Shown: positions 48,501-57,757, counted from the stretch's first letter. The stretch: DNA of 64,000 nucleotides from an uncultured Cohaesibacter sp. (GCF_963676485.1 NZ_OY781114.1:4666501-4730500); one strand, 5' to 3'. A program made the numbers and translations. The notes: a model not told the origin generated them from the sequence alone.

Positions 48501-48926
48501 ATGCGCACGAGAACCATTCTGTGCCCGCTCATTGAGAATGAAGGAGCATATCTGCTCTGCAAGATGCCGTCCCATCGTGGCGTTTTTCCCGGTCAATGGG
48601 CCCTTTCGGGCGGCGGCCTGGAAGATGGCGAAACAATCGAAGAAGGCCTTCGTCGCGAGATTCGCGAAGAACTGGGCACGAATTTGGAGATAGACCGCGT
48701 AACGCCTTGGACATTTCGCGATGATACGCGCATCAAAACCTATCCGGATGGCTCGACGGAAGAGATCTATATGATCTATCTGATTTTTGACTGCCATGCG
48801 GCCAACCGGGATGTTGCTTTCAACGAAGAGTTTGAAGCCATCGCCTGGGTGGCCCCTGAAGAGTTATCAAGTTATGACTTGAACGCAGCAACCAAAGTCA
48901 CGTTGAAGGCCAAAGGGCTCATCTAG
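48501..48926 (+). CDS. nudI: NudI-type nucleoside triphosphatase (Nudix family)
   Basis: The 141-residue product closely matches E. coli NudI over its length: [31 protein letters not shown], and the Nudix box beginning [20 protein letters not shown], then [11 protein letters not shown]. NudI prefers pyrimidine deoxynucleoside triphosphates and may remove faulty nucleotides. AAGGAG eight bases upstream selects ATG 48501 over an upstream start. The strong resemblance to an enterobacterial protein could reflect transfer or simply conservation. Confidence 0.92.
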   Translation: MRTRTILCPLIENEGAYLLCKMPSHRGVFPGQWALSGGGLEDGETIEEGLRREIREELGTNLEIDRVTPWTFRDDTRIKTYPDGSTEEIYMIYLIFDCHAANRDVAFNEEFEAIAWVAPEELSSYDLNAATKVTLKAKGLI

Positions 48927-49298
48927 ACTTGCATCATCAGATGAACCATTCACCGGAGCTTTTTCTCGACGAATCATCCCAACCTCCACCCCTGGTAGGT
49001 TCTTTCCATTTTCTCTCCGCTTGATGGTGTAAATAGAAATGACTATCCGATGACACTATAGGATTTACCGATAACGCCCCGCGCTACTGTTGCAAAAGCA
49101 CAACATGAAGGGCGTGCTGTAAGAGAATAAACATAATTGTGATGACAACAAATTCAAAAAGTCTTGCGTGGTCACTTCATATTTAGAAAATAGCCGTAAC
49201 GCTCTATTGGCTACAATTTCGTTTGGCTTCGCTCAGCCGGGGCAGTTTGATTGGCTGTTGAAGCGAAGCTTGGCAATTTTTAAATTCGGGACAAAATA
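48927..49298. other. Intergenic region between nudI and the L,D-transpeptidase gene
   Basis: The middle is A+T-rich and presumably carries the promoter of the downstream gene. Near the right end a stable hairpin is encoded (49226-49269). No small gene or known riboswitch was recognised. Confidence 0.45.
49226..49269 (+). promoter_or_regulatory. Leader hairpin upstream of the L,D-transpeptidase gene
   Basis: GCTTCGCT (49226-49233) pairs with AGCGAAGC (49262-49269), extended by CAGCC/GGCTG inside. The structure ends 29 bp before the ATG, so in the transcript it would stand just upstream of the ribosome site. It has no T-run and is therefore not a normal terminator; a role in mRNA stability or translation is inferred only. 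Confidence 0.5.
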
Positions 49299-49901
49299 AT
49301 GAGAAAACTGATCACTCTTGGTGCTAGTCTTCTGCTCGGCCTCGCTGTCGCAGTTACGAATGCTAACGCTTCGAAATTCTTCGACATGGAATCCCAGACT
49401 TGGAAAGACGTCAGTGGGTATGCGCATGGTGGAAAGTCTCCTATCAAGCGCAAAACTGTCAAATATTCAGGCCCATTTGCCAAATCGCCTGAAGGAACCA
49501 TTGTCATCAACACCAAAGAGCGTCGTCTCTACTATATCATGGGCAACGGCAAAGCCATGAAATATGGTATTGGTGTTGGTCGTCCGGGCTTCCAGTGGAC
49601 GGGAACCCATCGTGTGACCCGCAAGGCCGAGTGGCCGGGCTGGACCCCTCCCCCTGCAATGCGCAAGCGTGTTCCGAACCTACCATCTCACATGAAAGGC
49701 GGACCGAACAATCCTCTTGGTGCGCGCGCCATGTATATCGGCTCCACGATTTATCGTATTCACGGCTCCAACGAACCTTGGAGCATCGGGCAGGCTGTTT
49801 CTTCTGGCTGCATCCGCCTTGCCAACGAAGATGTGATTGACCTTTATGAGCGCGTCAAAGTCGGCGCCAAGGTGCATGTCATTCAGGCAAACCAGAAGTA
49901 A
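49299..49901 (+). CDS. L,D-transpeptidase (YkuD domain), exported
   Basis: The 200-residue product has a signal peptide (LITLGASLLLGLAVAVTNANA) and a YkuD domain. The domain starts at GTIVINTKERRLYY and contains the catalytic His in IYRIHGSNEP and the nucleophile Cys in SSGCIRLAN. It crosslinks peptidoglycan stems (3-3) or attaches lipoproteins to peptidoglycan in the periplasm. The PGWTPPPAMRKR and NPLGARAMYIG segments are typical of alphaproteobacterial paralogues. The gene is monocistronic with a strong terminator. Confidence 0.93.
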   Translation: MRKLITLGASLLLGLAVAVTNANASKFFDMESQTWKDVSGYAHGGKSPIKRKTVKYSGPFAKSPEGTIVINTKERRLYYIMGNGKAMKYGIGVGRPGFQWTGTHRVTRKAEWPGWTPPPAMRKRVPNLPSHMKGGPNNPLGARAMYIGSTIYRIHGSNEPWSIGQAVSSGCIRLANEDVIDLYERVKVGAKVHVIQANQK

Positions 49902-49931
49902 GGGCAAAACCCCTTCACGGCATAAAATTTC

Positions 49932-49963
49932 AAAGCCGGTCCCTTTCGGGATCGGCTTTTTGT
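49932..49963 (+). terminator. Terminator of the L,D-transpeptidase gene
   Basis: AAAGCCGGTCCC (49932-49943) pairs with GGGATCGGCTTT (49948-49959) around TTTC, followed by TTTGTTT. Confidence 0.93.
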
Positions 49964-50016
49964 TTGCGGACTAACACTCGCCAGAACAATCCAGAAAGCG
50001 GGGGCTGCGCGGGGCT

Positions 50017-50373
50017 CTAGTTGCGATCGAGCCCTTCTGCCTTGAGCCTCTCCAGATACTCGGCCCAAATGTCATCCATGGCTTCCCCTGAATTCTTGAA
50101 ATAATCCCAGGTGAAATAGCCAGAATCATGCAAATCGGTAAAAAACAACCGGACCGCATAGTTGCCAACCGGTTCGACTTTCATGATCTCTACATCGCGT
50201 TTGCCGCCAATGGTCTTTTTCTGGGATGGATGATGCCCTTGCACTTCGGCGCTGGGCGAAGTCACCCGCAGGAATTCAGCCGAAAACTCATAAGTGCTGC
50301 CATCATCAAAAGCCACAATCAGGCCTTTCTTGTCCTTCTTCAAGCGTATTTCCGTTGGCCAGGCCTTTGTCAT
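50017..50373 (-). CDS. DUF971 domain protein
   Basis: The 118-residue product is a single DUF971 domain (also found as the N-terminus of gamma-butyrobetaine hydroxylase). Landmarks are TEIRLKKDKKGLIVAFDDGS, YEFSAEFLRV, and NYAVRLFFTDLHDSGYFTWDY near the end. Some members are linked to iron-sulfur cluster handling, often with Mrp proteins; an mrp gene lies about 2.5 kb away. ATG 50373 starts the conserved fold. It diverges from moaA. Confidence 0.9.
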   Translation of the reverse strand: MTKAWPTEIRLKKDKKGLIVAFDDGSTYEFSAEFLRVTSPSAEVQGHHPSQKKTIGGKRDVEIMKVEPVGNYAVRLFFTDLHDSGYFTWDYFKNSGEAMDDIWAEYLERLKAEGLDRN

Positions 50374-50624
50374 ACTGACGATCCTCTTTTCGCTTTCCAC
50401 ATGATCCGTTTAGCAGTTTTTCCCATCTCACCAATCCGGCTCTTTACCCCAAAACACCAATATTGGGCAAGATCGACGCAATCTCGCTTCACATGCAGAT
50501 GAAGCGGTTCGAGAAGGCAGGCAATTGATGGTTTCTGCGATTGACATTTAAGGGTGGGTTGTATCAACATCCGATTTCTCAAATCATGATGAGACAAGTC
50601 ATATTTAATTGCAAGGAATGGCCA

Positions 50625-51653
50625 ATGCGCTTTAATGACACGCAAGAACAAACAGGCGCCCCGTTGATCGATCCATTCGGCCGCACGATCGATTATCTGC
50701 GCCTTTCCGTGACCGATCGCTGCGATTTCCGATGCGTCTATTGTATGGCCGAGAATATGCATTTTCTGCCCAAGGCTGAAATTCTCACCTTGGAAGAATT
50801 GGACCGGCTGAGCACCGCTTTCATTGAACATGGCGTCAAGCGATTGCGGCTTACCGGCGGCGAGCCTCTTGTGCGCAAGGGCATCATGACGCTGGTCTCT
50901 TCCTTGTCGCGCCATCTGGAAACCGGCGCGCTTGAAGAATTGACTGTAACCACCAATGGCTCTCAGCTTTCCCGTTTTGCCAAAGATCTGGCGGCGGCCG
51001 GCGTTCGCAGGCTGAATGTTTCCATTGATAGTCTCAAGGAAGAGCGGTTTCGCGCCATTACCCGCTGGGGTCGATTCCAGCAGGTTATGGATGGCATAGA
51101 CGCCGCACTCGCCGAAGGAATCAAGATCAAGCTCAATGTTGTCGCCCTTAAAGGGGTCAATGAGGATGAGTTTGACGATATGATCCGCTTTTGCCATGAG
51201 CGCGGCATGGATCTGACCTTTATTGAAACCATGCCGATGGGAGAAATCGATCAGGATAGAACCGATCAATATCTGCCGCTTTCCAAGGTCAAGCAGGATC
51301 TCGCGCAGAACTGGACCCTTACGCCCACGCCTTACAAAACCGGCGGTCCAGCCAGCTATATGAATATCAAAGAGACCGGAGGCCGCATTGGCTTCATTAC
51401 GCCACTTAGCCACAATTTCTGTGAGAGCTGCAATCGTGTAAGGGTCACCTGCACGGGCACCCTCTTCATGTGCCTTGGTCAGGAAGATGCTGCGGATTTG
51501 CGAGCCCCATTGCGGGCTTCCGAAAGCAACGATGGCCTTATGCAAGCAATTTATCATGCCATTGAAAGAAAGCCAAAAGGCCACGATTTTGCTATTGACA
51601 GGCTTACCAATCGTCCCTCTATTGGCAGGCATATGTCTGTAACCGGCGGCTAG
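50625..51653 (+). CDS. moaA: GTP 3',8-cyclase MoaA (molybdenum cofactor step 1)
   Basis: The 342-residue radical-SAM enzyme has the N-terminal cluster motif [20 protein letters not shown], and a second C-terminal [4Fe-4S] site in [15 protein letters not shown]. The chain ends in SVTGG, the Gly-Gly tail that enters the active site. It makes 3',8-cyclo-GTP from GTP. AAGGA seven bases before ATG 50625 marks the start; upstream in-frame codons are not conserved. MoaC, MoaD, MoaE and MoeA are not in the window. A 420-codon open frame on the other strand is a shadow. Confidence 0.95.
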   Translation: MRFNDTQEQTGAPLIDPFGRTIDYLRLSVTDRCDFRCVYCMAENMHFLPKAEILTLEELDRLSTAFIEHGVKRLRLTGGEPLVRKGIMTLVSSLSRHLETGALEELTVTTNGSQLSRFAKDLAAAGVRRLNVSIDSLKEERFRAITRWGRFQQVMDGIDAALAEGIKIKLNVVALKGVNEDEFDDMIRFCHERGMDLTFIETMPMGEIDQDRTDQYLPLSKVKQDLAQNWTLTPTPYKTGGPASYMNIKETGGRIGFITPLSHNFCESCNRVRVTCTGTLFMCLGQEDAADLRAPLRASESNDGLMQAIYHAIERKPKGHDFAIDRLTNRPSIGRHMSVTGG

Positions 51654-51716
51654 AAGCTCAAACAGGCTCTCTTACAGCAATTCAATCAGCCGGTTTTCAT
51701 CTCGAAAGTCTTTCAA

Positions 51717-52724
51717 ATGGCAATTGGTCAGAAAAATGGCGCTGTAAGCAGCGCCAAAGGGGCGCCCCAACGTGATGATAGAGGAAATCTTTATGGCATC
51801 CTCGTCATGCAGGTTTCGGTCTTTTGCTTTGGCACCAATGACACCTTCAACAAGCTCGTAGGCGACAGTTTGATGACTGGGCAGATGCTCTTTTTCAGGG
51901 GCATCTTCGCGACCATTATAGTGTTGATCTTTTGTGCCTTCTTGCGTCAATTGCGCTATATGCACCAATGCGCTGATCCGATTTTGCTGCTGCGTGGTGT
52001 TTGCGAGACTTTTTCGGCTATGGGGTGCCTTGTCGCGCTCAAATATATGCCGCTGGCCAACGTATATGCCGTTTTGCAGGCCATTCCTCTGGCCACCACA
52101 GCTGCGGCCGCCTTATTCCTTGGGGAAACTGTCGGCATTCGCCGCTGGCTGGCTGTTTTGGTCGGTTTCATTGGCGTGCTGGCGATCGTGCGCCCTGGGC
52201 TTGAGAGCTTCAATGTCTTTTCGCTCTTTGCCGTTGGCGCGGTGCTGTTCGCCGCAACCCGCGATCTCATTACCCGCCAGATCAAACCGCATATTTCGCT
52301 TTGGGTCGTTACCTTCACAACGATGGTTGTTTCCACCATTGGTGGCGGCATACTGGCTCTCATCCAGTATTATTTCGCAAGCGATACAGGCTGGATTCCG
52401 CCAAACTCAGAGAATCTTCTATATCTGGCTTTGGCAGCAGCTTTTCTCACATTCGGCCAATATTATGTTTCCATCGCCATGCAGAATGGGGAGGTTTCTG
52501 TTGTTTCCTCTTTCCGTTATGTTTCCATGCCGATTGCCCTGATTTATGGCTATCTTATCTGGGGCGATATCCCTGACATGCTCACATGGTTCGGCATCAT
52601 TCTCATTCTGGGCTCTGGTATTTATACCATCCATCGCGAGCGGAAAGTCGCCCTCATGCGGCGGGATAAAGAAAATGGCGAGGTGAAGGATCACCTCATC
52701 GCAGCTCGCGCCGAATTCGAATAG
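51717..52724 (+). CDS. EamA/DMT family transporter
   Basis: The 335-residue product is a ten-helix inner-membrane protein with two EamA repeats. The repeats are seen in GTNDTFNKLVGDSLMTGQMLFFRG with PLANVYAVLQAIPLATTAAAALFLGE, and in the second half in NGEVSVVSSFRYVSMPIALIYGYLIWGD. Members export amino acids, nucleotides or other metabolites; the substrate cannot be read. It is 63 bp downstream of moaA, but no molybdenum link is known for the family. The C-terminal tail is charged and cytosolic. Confidence 0.88.
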   Translation: MAIGQKNGAVSSAKGAPQRDDRGNLYGILVMQVSVFCFGTNDTFNKLVGDSLMTGQMLFFRGIFATIIVLIFCAFLRQLRYMHQCADPILLLRGVCETFSAMGCLVALKYMPLANVYAVLQAIPLATTAAAALFLGETVGIRRWLAVLVGFIGVLAIVRPGLESFNVFSLFAVGAVLFAATRDLITRQIKPHISLWVVTFTTMVVSTIGGGILALIQYYFASDTGWIPPNSENLLYLALAAAFLTFGQYYVSIAMQNGEVSVVSSFRYVSMPIALIYGYLIWGDIPDMLTWFGIILILGSGIYTIHRERKVALMRRDKENGEVKDHLIAARAEFE

Positions 52725-52789
52725 AGCATTATGGCGGGCACATGCTCCATTTTTGCTTCATGCAGCCATACAGCAGGGTCTGCATAAAG

Positions 52790-52824
52790 CCGCGCATTGT
52801 CTCGCTGATCGGAACAATGCGCGG
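52790..52824. terminator. Hairpin between the convergent DMT and mrp genes
   Basis: CCGCGCATTGT (52790-52800) and ACAATGCGCGG (52814-52824) form a perfect 11-bp stem with a 13-nt loop. T-runs on either side are weak, so termination is probable but not certain. Confidence 0.6.
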
Positions 52825-52829
52825 ATGCG

Positions 52830-53990
52830 CTATTCAATAATGATGGCAGGGGCTGGTTTGGAGGCTCCGGCGATCCCCTTCATCATGTCATTGGCAATGG
52901 AAAGATAAGTCGCGGTATGATCGCTTTCCGGCTCGGAGACAATCACCGGATCGCCAGCATCCGAGCGCTCGCGAATATCCATATGCAATGGAATTTCACC
53001 AAGGAACGGAACGCCGATCTCCTCCGCGGTCGCACGAGCGCCACCATGGCCGAAAATATCATGACGCGAACCACAGGTCGGGCAAGCAAAGTAGCTCATA
53101 TTCTCCACGATACCGAGAATGGGAATATTGACCTTCTGGAACATGGCAATCCCCTTGCGGGCATCAATCAGGGCCAAATCCTGCGGCGTGGAAACAATCA
53201 CGGAACCGCTGAGAGGCACTTGCTGGGCCATGGTCAATTGTATGTCGCCAGTTCCCGGAGGCATATCAACAACGAGCACATCCAGCTCCCCTTCCATATC
53301 CCAGTTCACGTCGCGGATCATCTGGGTAAGCGCCGAAACGGCCATGGGCCCGCGCCACACCATGGGGGTATCCGGATCCACAAGAAGCCCGATAGACATT
53401 GCCATCAGGCCATAGGCCTTGATCGGATACATCCGTCGTGAATTGGGCACAGCCGTTGGCTTGTCTGTGATCTTGAGAAGGCGCGGGATCGACGGGCCAT
53501 AAATATCGGCATCCAGAATCCCTACCTTCAGGCCGTTGGCCTGTAGCGCCAGAGCAAGATTGACGGCTGTGGTGGACTTGCCGACACCACCCTTTGCCGA
53601 CGAAATCGCGATGATCTGTTTAACGCCAGCAATATCAATCTTGCCGCCCCCTTTTGGCGGCTGTTTGGCTGTCGGGCGTTTGGGTGCAGCCGACGCGCCG
53701 CCCTGCCCTGAGCCCTGAGCCCGCTCGGCGGTCAACACCACCATGGCTTTCTTGACACCATCCAGCGCCGCGACAGCGGCCTCGGCGCGCTCACGCAGCA
53801 GCTCAAAACTTTCTGCCCGCTCAGCTGGCACCGAAATGGAGAACATCACGGCCCCGTCCTTGATGATGATATCAGACACCATGCCCGCCGATACGATGTC
53901 CTGTGCATCCGGAGCCGGTTTCAATTGCTTCAGTATTTCAAGGATTTTTTCTTCGGTCACGGATTGATCACTCTTGTTTTTCCAAAACAC
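52830..53990 (-). CDS. mrp: Mrp/ApbC-type iron-sulfur cluster carrier ATPase
   Basis: The 386-residue product has an N-terminal MIP18-like domain (about residues 1-95), a Pro/Gly/Ala-rich linker, and a P-loop NTPase with AISSAKGGVGKSTTAVNLAL. The switch region is VDMPPGTGD, and the cluster-binding pair is CPTC in MSYFACPTCGSRHDIFG. It carries [4Fe-4S] clusters to apo-proteins such as MoaA or the class I fumarase. It converges with the DMT gene and diverges from mobA. Confidence 0.95.
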   Translation of the reverse strand: MFWKNKSDQSVTEEKILEILKQLKPAPDAQDIVSAGMVSDIIIKDGAVMFSISVPAERAESFELLRERAEAAVAALDGVKKAMVVLTAERAQGSGQGGASAAPKRPTAKQPPKGGGKIDIAGVKQIIAISSAKGGVGKSTTAVNLALALQANGLKVGILDADIYGPSIPRLLKITDKPTAVPNSRRMYPIKAYGLMAMSIGLLVDPDTPMVWRGPMAVSALTQMIRDVNWDMEGELDVLVVDMPPGTGDIQLTMAQQVPLSGSVIVSTPQDLALIDARKGIAMFQKVNIPILGIVENMSYFACPTCGSRHDIFGHGGARATAEEIGVPFLGEIPLHMDIRERSDAGDPVIVSEPESDHTATYLSIANDMMKGIAGASKPAPAIIIE

Positions 53991-54248
53991 AACACATTAT
54001 CTCGTCTGGTTTGAAATTATCAGTTCCCCATTGCTGGAACGGTTTGAGCCATCCGTCAAGGGCTATGGCTGTCACCTCAGCGAATAAGTCGCCTGAAAAG
54101 CTCATATTTTCATGAAAGCGGATATGTACCCAGCATTTAGGCCCACAGTTCGCTGGATATGAGAATTTGACTTCTCTTTGAGACCAAAAGTCTTGTAAAC
54201 TTCAAGCAGCTATTCGACTTGTAGCGCCATATGAAATGATTGAAGAAA

Positions 54249-54881
54249 ATGAGCACAAAAGACCATTCCGCTGTCGCCGTCATTCTCGCTGGAGGCCAAT
54301 CCCGACGCATGAAAGGCGCAAACAAGGCCCTTTTGCCACTGGCTGGCGTTCCCCTTATCCAGCACGCAGTTGATCGTCTCACCGATCAGGTGGACAAGAT
54401 TCTCATCAGTGCCCCCGGTGCTAGCTCCGAATTCCCCGCAGGATATCCGGTAATCGCCGACCCAATCGAGGGGTTTGTCGGACCGCTGGCCGGCATTCTT
54501 GGCGCTATGCGATGGTCACAAGCGGAAGGCTCTGAGGATTATGTGTTGAGCGTTGCTGTTGATACGCCCTTTTTCCCCCACGATCTGCTCGCTAGGTTTC
54601 TTGCTCGCCTGCCCGAGGAAAAAAACTGCCCTGTTATAGCGCGCTCGAAAAAGGGCCTTCACCCCACATTCGGGCTCTGGCCAGTCTCTTTAGCCGATGA
54701 GCTGGAAGCTTTTCTATTGAATGGAAATAGGAAAATGAGATCATGGGCAGAACAGCAACAATGCGTCTATTGTGACTTTGCGCCAATGCAACTTGGCCCG
54801 CAGACACTAGACCCCTTCTTCAATATCAATCATTCCGACGATTTGCATCTCGCCGAAAAAATGTGTAGCGCATTGCTTTAA
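54249..54881 (+). CDS. mobA: Molybdenum cofactor guanylyltransferase
   Basis: The 210-residue product attaches GMP to molybdopterin. The nucleotide-binding loop AVILAGGQSRRMKGANKALLPL lies at the N-terminus, followed by DPIEGFVGPLAGILGAM with its conserved Asp and Gly. ATG 54249 is preferred to an upstream TTG. It is 53 bp upstream of mobB on the same strand, and both belong to the bis-MGD pathway needed by formate dehydrogenases, nitrate reductases and related enzymes. No such molybdoenzyme gene is in the window. Confidence 0.93.
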   Translation: MSTKDHSAVAVILAGGQSRRMKGANKALLPLAGVPLIQHAVDRLTDQVDKILISAPGASSEFPAGYPVIADPIEGFVGPLAGILGAMRWSQAEGSEDYVLSVAVDTPFFPHDLLARFLARLPEEKNCPVIARSKKGLHPTFGLWPVSLADELEAFLLNGNRKMRSWAEQQQCVYCDFAPMQLGPQTLDPFFNINHSDDLHLAEKMCSALL

Positions 54882-54934
54882 TCCGCATTTTTTCGGACAC
54901 CACTTGACTTATTCTATGTAAGGACACAGCCCTG

Positions 54935-55459
54935 ATGGACACACATGGTCACAAAATATTCGGCGTAACCGGCTGGAAAAACTCCGGCAAAACCACTCTC
55001 GCCGTCGCCCTCATCAAAAATCTCTCTGAACGGGGCTACAAGATTTCCTCTGTTAAGCACGCTCACCACAAATGCGACATCGACAAGGAAGGAACTGACA
55101 GTTTCCGTCACCGTGAGGCTGGATCGGGTGAAGTCGCCCTCGTGGCCGCAGGCACCCGCTGGGCAATTATGCATGAATGCAAGGATGAACAGGAGCCGCT
55201 TCTTAGCGATGTTCTGGCACGCTTGGAACCTTGTGATCTGGTGCTGATCGAAGGTTACAAAACAGAGCCCTTTCCCAAGCTTGAAGTGAGACGGACCGAA
55301 TCTGCCAAAACGGACCCGATTGCTCCTGCCGATCATCACATCACCGCGGTTGCCAGCGATGAGCCCGAGATTCTTGGAGCCCCTGAGAATTTACCGCTCT
55401 TTTCCCTGGATGACATTGATGGCATTGCTGATTTTATTATCAACATGATGGACCTATAG
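54935..55459 (+). CDS. mobB: Molybdopterin-guanine dinucleotide biosynthesis protein B
   Basis: The 174-residue GTP-binding protein has the P-loop GVTGWKNSGKTTLAVALIK at its N-terminus, SSVKHAHHKCDIDKEGTDS and LVLIEGYKTEPFPKLEV. MobB assists MobA in delivering GTP or the cofactor, although it is not essential in E. coli. AAGGA lies 10 bases before the ATG. It is followed by an inverted repeat and T-run that likely ends the mobAB transcript. Confidence 0.95.
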   Translation: MDTHGHKIFGVTGWKNSGKTTLAVALIKNLSERGYKISSVKHAHHKCDIDKEGTDSFRHREAGSGEVALVAAGTRWAIMHECKDEQEPLLSDVLARLEPCDLVLIEGYKTEPFPKLEVRRTESAKTDPIAPADHHITAVASDEPEILGAPENLPLFSLDDIDGIADFIINMMDL

Positions 55460-55527
55460 CGCTGTCACCAAAACGACATTTTGCGTCAGTACCGGCAATT
55501 CGACAACATAATCCGCTATCCATTGGC

Positions 55528-55576
55528 ATTTCGCCGAAATTCAATTCTGGATATCGGCGAAATTAGAATTTTTCCG
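55528..55576 (+). terminator. Probable terminator of mobB
   Basis: ATTTCGCCGA (55528-55537) and TCGGCGAAAT (55554-55563) are perfect inverted copies 16 bp apart, followed by TAGAATTTTTCC. The spacer is long for a terminator, so a regulator dyad for the binding-protein gene downstream is the alternative. Confidence 0.6.
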
Positions 55577-55726
55577 TTGTCCTTGCCGGTCGATTGGTTG
55601 AAGACTATCGCCAAGCGAGACGGGCATTCCATGGCCTCAAGAAGTGAACGGGGCGCCTTGGAGCACTTCTGGCCATGCCGTTCTATCTTCTCGCCATTCT
55701 TTTGACTTCGAAATGGGACACTCAAC

Positions 55727-56503
55727 ATGAAACTCACTACTAAGCTCGCAATCACCGCTGCGGCAGCAATGATGGCGTGTGGCGCGGCCTCTGCGGCTGA
55801 AAAGGTTCGCATCGGCATTGATGGAGCCTATCCTCCGTTCAATCAGCTTTCTGCTGCTGGCGAATTGACCGGCTTTGACGTTGATATCTCCAACGCCATT
55901 TGCGCAGAGATGAAGGCTGACTGCGAATTTGTCATTCAGGACTGGGATGGCATGATCCCCGCTCTCATCTCGGGCAAAATCGACGCGGTTGTCGCGTCCA
56001 TGTCCATTACGCCGGACCGCCTGAAAAAGGTCGACTTTTCCAAGAAATATTACAACACCCCTCCGGGAATCGCCGTGTTGAAAGACAGTGATCTTGAAGG
56101 CAAGGACGTCAGTGAATTGGCAGGCCTTACCATTGGGGCGCAGGTTTCCACGACCCATGCGGACTATGCCGAACAGAAGATTCCGGATATCGATCTGAAA
56201 CTCTACCCGACCCCTGATGAGTATAAGATGGAACTGCAATCCGGCCGCGTTGATGCGGTCATCGACGATAGCGTGGTTCTTTCTGACTGGGTTAAATCTG
56301 AAGATGGCGCCTGCTGCAAAATTCTCATGCAGCTGACGCCGGATCCCAAAATCAACGGCCAAGGCGCTGGCATTGCCGTAAAAAAAGGCAACACCGAACT
56401 TGCCGACAAATTCACGGCAGCCATTGCCGCGATCCGGAAAAACGGAAAATACAAAGAAATCAACGACAAGTACTTTGATTTTGACGTTTATGGCGGCGAT
56501 TGA
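55727..56503 (+). CDS. Polar amino-acid ABC transporter substrate-binding protein 1
   Basis: The 258-residue product has a signal peptide (LAITAAAAMMACGAASA) and an SBP_bac_3 fold: RIGIDGAYPPFNQL, GFDVDISNAIC, DWDGMIPALISGKIDAVVAS and MSITPDRLKKVDFS. The set resembles the Lys/Arg/Orn/His and opine-binding group. A paralogue (56960-57757) with very similar motifs lies just downstream, including the adjacent Cys pair in DGACCKIL. It acts in the periplasm with the permeases encoded at 57825-59386. A perfect 14-bp hairpin follows the gene. Confidence 0.93.
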   Translation: MKLTTKLAITAAAAMMACGAASAAEKVRIGIDGAYPPFNQLSAAGELTGFDVDISNAICAEMKADCEFVIQDWDGMIPALISGKIDAVVASMSITPDRLKKVDFSKKYYNTPPGIAVLKDSDLEGKDVSELAGLTIGAQVSTTHADYAEQKIPDIDLKLYPTPDEYKMELQSGRVDAVIDDSVVLSDWVKSEDGACCKILMQLTPDPKINGQGAGIAVKKGNTELADKFTAAIAAIRKNGKYKEINDKYFDFDVYGGD

Positions 56504-56959
56504 TCTAGTTTCCTATTTGCCGGAAGCAAATGCTTCCGGCAAATTGCCGCTCATGCCCTACAGTCTATCAAATTGTCGACCATAGTGACGCCTATTCTTC
56601 TCTTTCCTACTGCATAATTGCCCATTTTTTATACTGATACGCAACTCCAGCTTTACATACGGCGATACAGGACCATTTTTGTTGGAAGTCTATCTTCGTA
56701 TCTACGACAGATCATTTGGCACAACGACACGGAAACGCATTTTTATTCCAGAAACGTCTAATATTTGGGCAAAATCCGACTATCAATCCCTTTTCAATGG
56801 ATTGCCTGTTGTCAAATCCAGCAAAATAATGGGAATATGCACTCCAAGCGGCAAGTCACCGCCTAATCCAGAGAAGCCTATATAGTGGCTCGATATTGTA
56901 TGGCCCGCCGTGAATGTCGGCGGTCTTGTCTTTATACAATATGCAAAAGGGAAAATATT
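56504..56959. other. Intergenic region between the two binding-protein genes
   Basis: After the SBP1 hairpin the region is mostly A+T-rich and codes for nothing recognised; a 68-codon open frame here uses a TTG start and is not called. A small hairpin (CCGCCG 56905-56910/CGGCGG 56918-56923) precedes the second gene. The length suggests SBP2 has its own promoter. Confidence 0.5.
56515..56544 (+). terminator. Perfect 14-bp hairpin after SBP1
   Basis: ATTTGCCGGAAGCA (56515-56528) and TGCTTCCGGCAAAT (56531-56544) pair completely around a 2-nt spacer, 12 bp after the stop codon. No T-run follows, so it may protect the 3' end of the SBP1 mRNA rather than simply terminate. Confidence 0.75.
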
Positions 56960-57757
56960 ATGCGTCTATTGAACAAAATTGCTATTGCAGCGACCGCATT
57001 CATGATGGTTGCTGGTGGCGCACAGGCTGCAGACAAAATCCTCATCGGCACAGAAGGTGCGTATCCTCCATTCAACGAACTGACAGCTGATGGCAAGCTG
57101 ATTGGCTTTGATATCGACATTGCAAACGCGCTTTGCGATGAAATGAAAGCTGAATGCGAATTCGTCGTACAAGATTGGGATGGCATGATCCCTGCCCTGA
57201 TCGCCGGTAAATTCGATGCGGTGATCGCATCCATGTCCATCACGGAAGATCGCCTGAAGAAGGTCGATTTCTCCGCGAAATACTACAACACCCCGGGTGC
57301 GCTGGCTGTGCCCAAAGATTCCAAGCTGGCTGCAATCGACCCATCCGATCTGCCTGCCGCTGTAGAAGAGCTCAAAGGTCTGGTGATCGGTGCGCAGTCT
57401 TCCACGACGCACTCCAACTTTGCTGAACAGAAACTGCCGGACACCGAATTGAAGCTGTATCCGACCTCTGATGAATATAAGCTCGATTTGGAAGCTGGCC
57501 GCCTTGATGGCGTAACCGACGATGTCGTCGTGCTGGACGAATGGGTAAAATCCAAAGACGGCGCTTGCTGCAAAATCCTCGGCACCTTCCCTGCCATTCC
57601 GGAAATCTATGGTCAGGGTGCTGGCATTGCCGTGCGCAAGGGTGAAACCGATCTTGCAGACAAGTTTTCCGCAGCCATCAAGGCCATCCGCGCCAATGGC
57701 AAATACAAGGAAATCAACAACAAATATTTCGATTTCGACGTTTATGGCGGCGAATAA
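56960..57757 (+). CDS. Polar amino-acid ABC transporter substrate-binding protein 2
   Basis: The 265-residue product has a signal peptide (IAIAATAFMMVAGGAQA) and an SBP_bac_3 fold with ILIGTEGAYPPFNEL, GFDIDIANALCDEM and DWDGMIPALIAG. It is a close paralogue of SBP1, sharing VDFSxKYYNTP, DGACCKIL and KYFDFDVYGG. It differs by a seven-residue insertion near IDPSDLPAAVEELKG. ATG 56960 is selected by AAGGGAAA upstream. Different ligand ranges for the two proteins are likely. A hairpin separates it from the permease genes. Confidence 0.93.
   Translation: MRLLNKIAIAATAFMMVAGGAQAADKILIGTEGAYPPFNELTADGKLIGFDIDIANALCDEMKAECEFVVQDWDGMIPALIAGKFDAVIASMSITEDRLKKVDFSAKYYNTPGALAVPKDSKLAAIDPSDLPAAVEELKGLVIGAQSSTTHSNFAEQKLPDTELKLYPTSDEYKLDLEAGRLDGVTDDVVVLDEWVKSKDGACCKILGTFPAIPEIYGQGAGIAVRKGETDLADKFSAAIKAIRANGKYKEINNKYFDFDVYGGE

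Noticed and set aside
50370..51632. 420-codon open frame on the minus strand opposite moaA
   Set aside because: It runs antisense to an undoubted radical-SAM gene, has no recognisable family motifs, and its length reflects the codon bias of moaA.
55637..56362. 241-codon open frame opposite SBP1
   Set aside because: Antisense to a clear binding-protein gene with a signal peptide; no family features.
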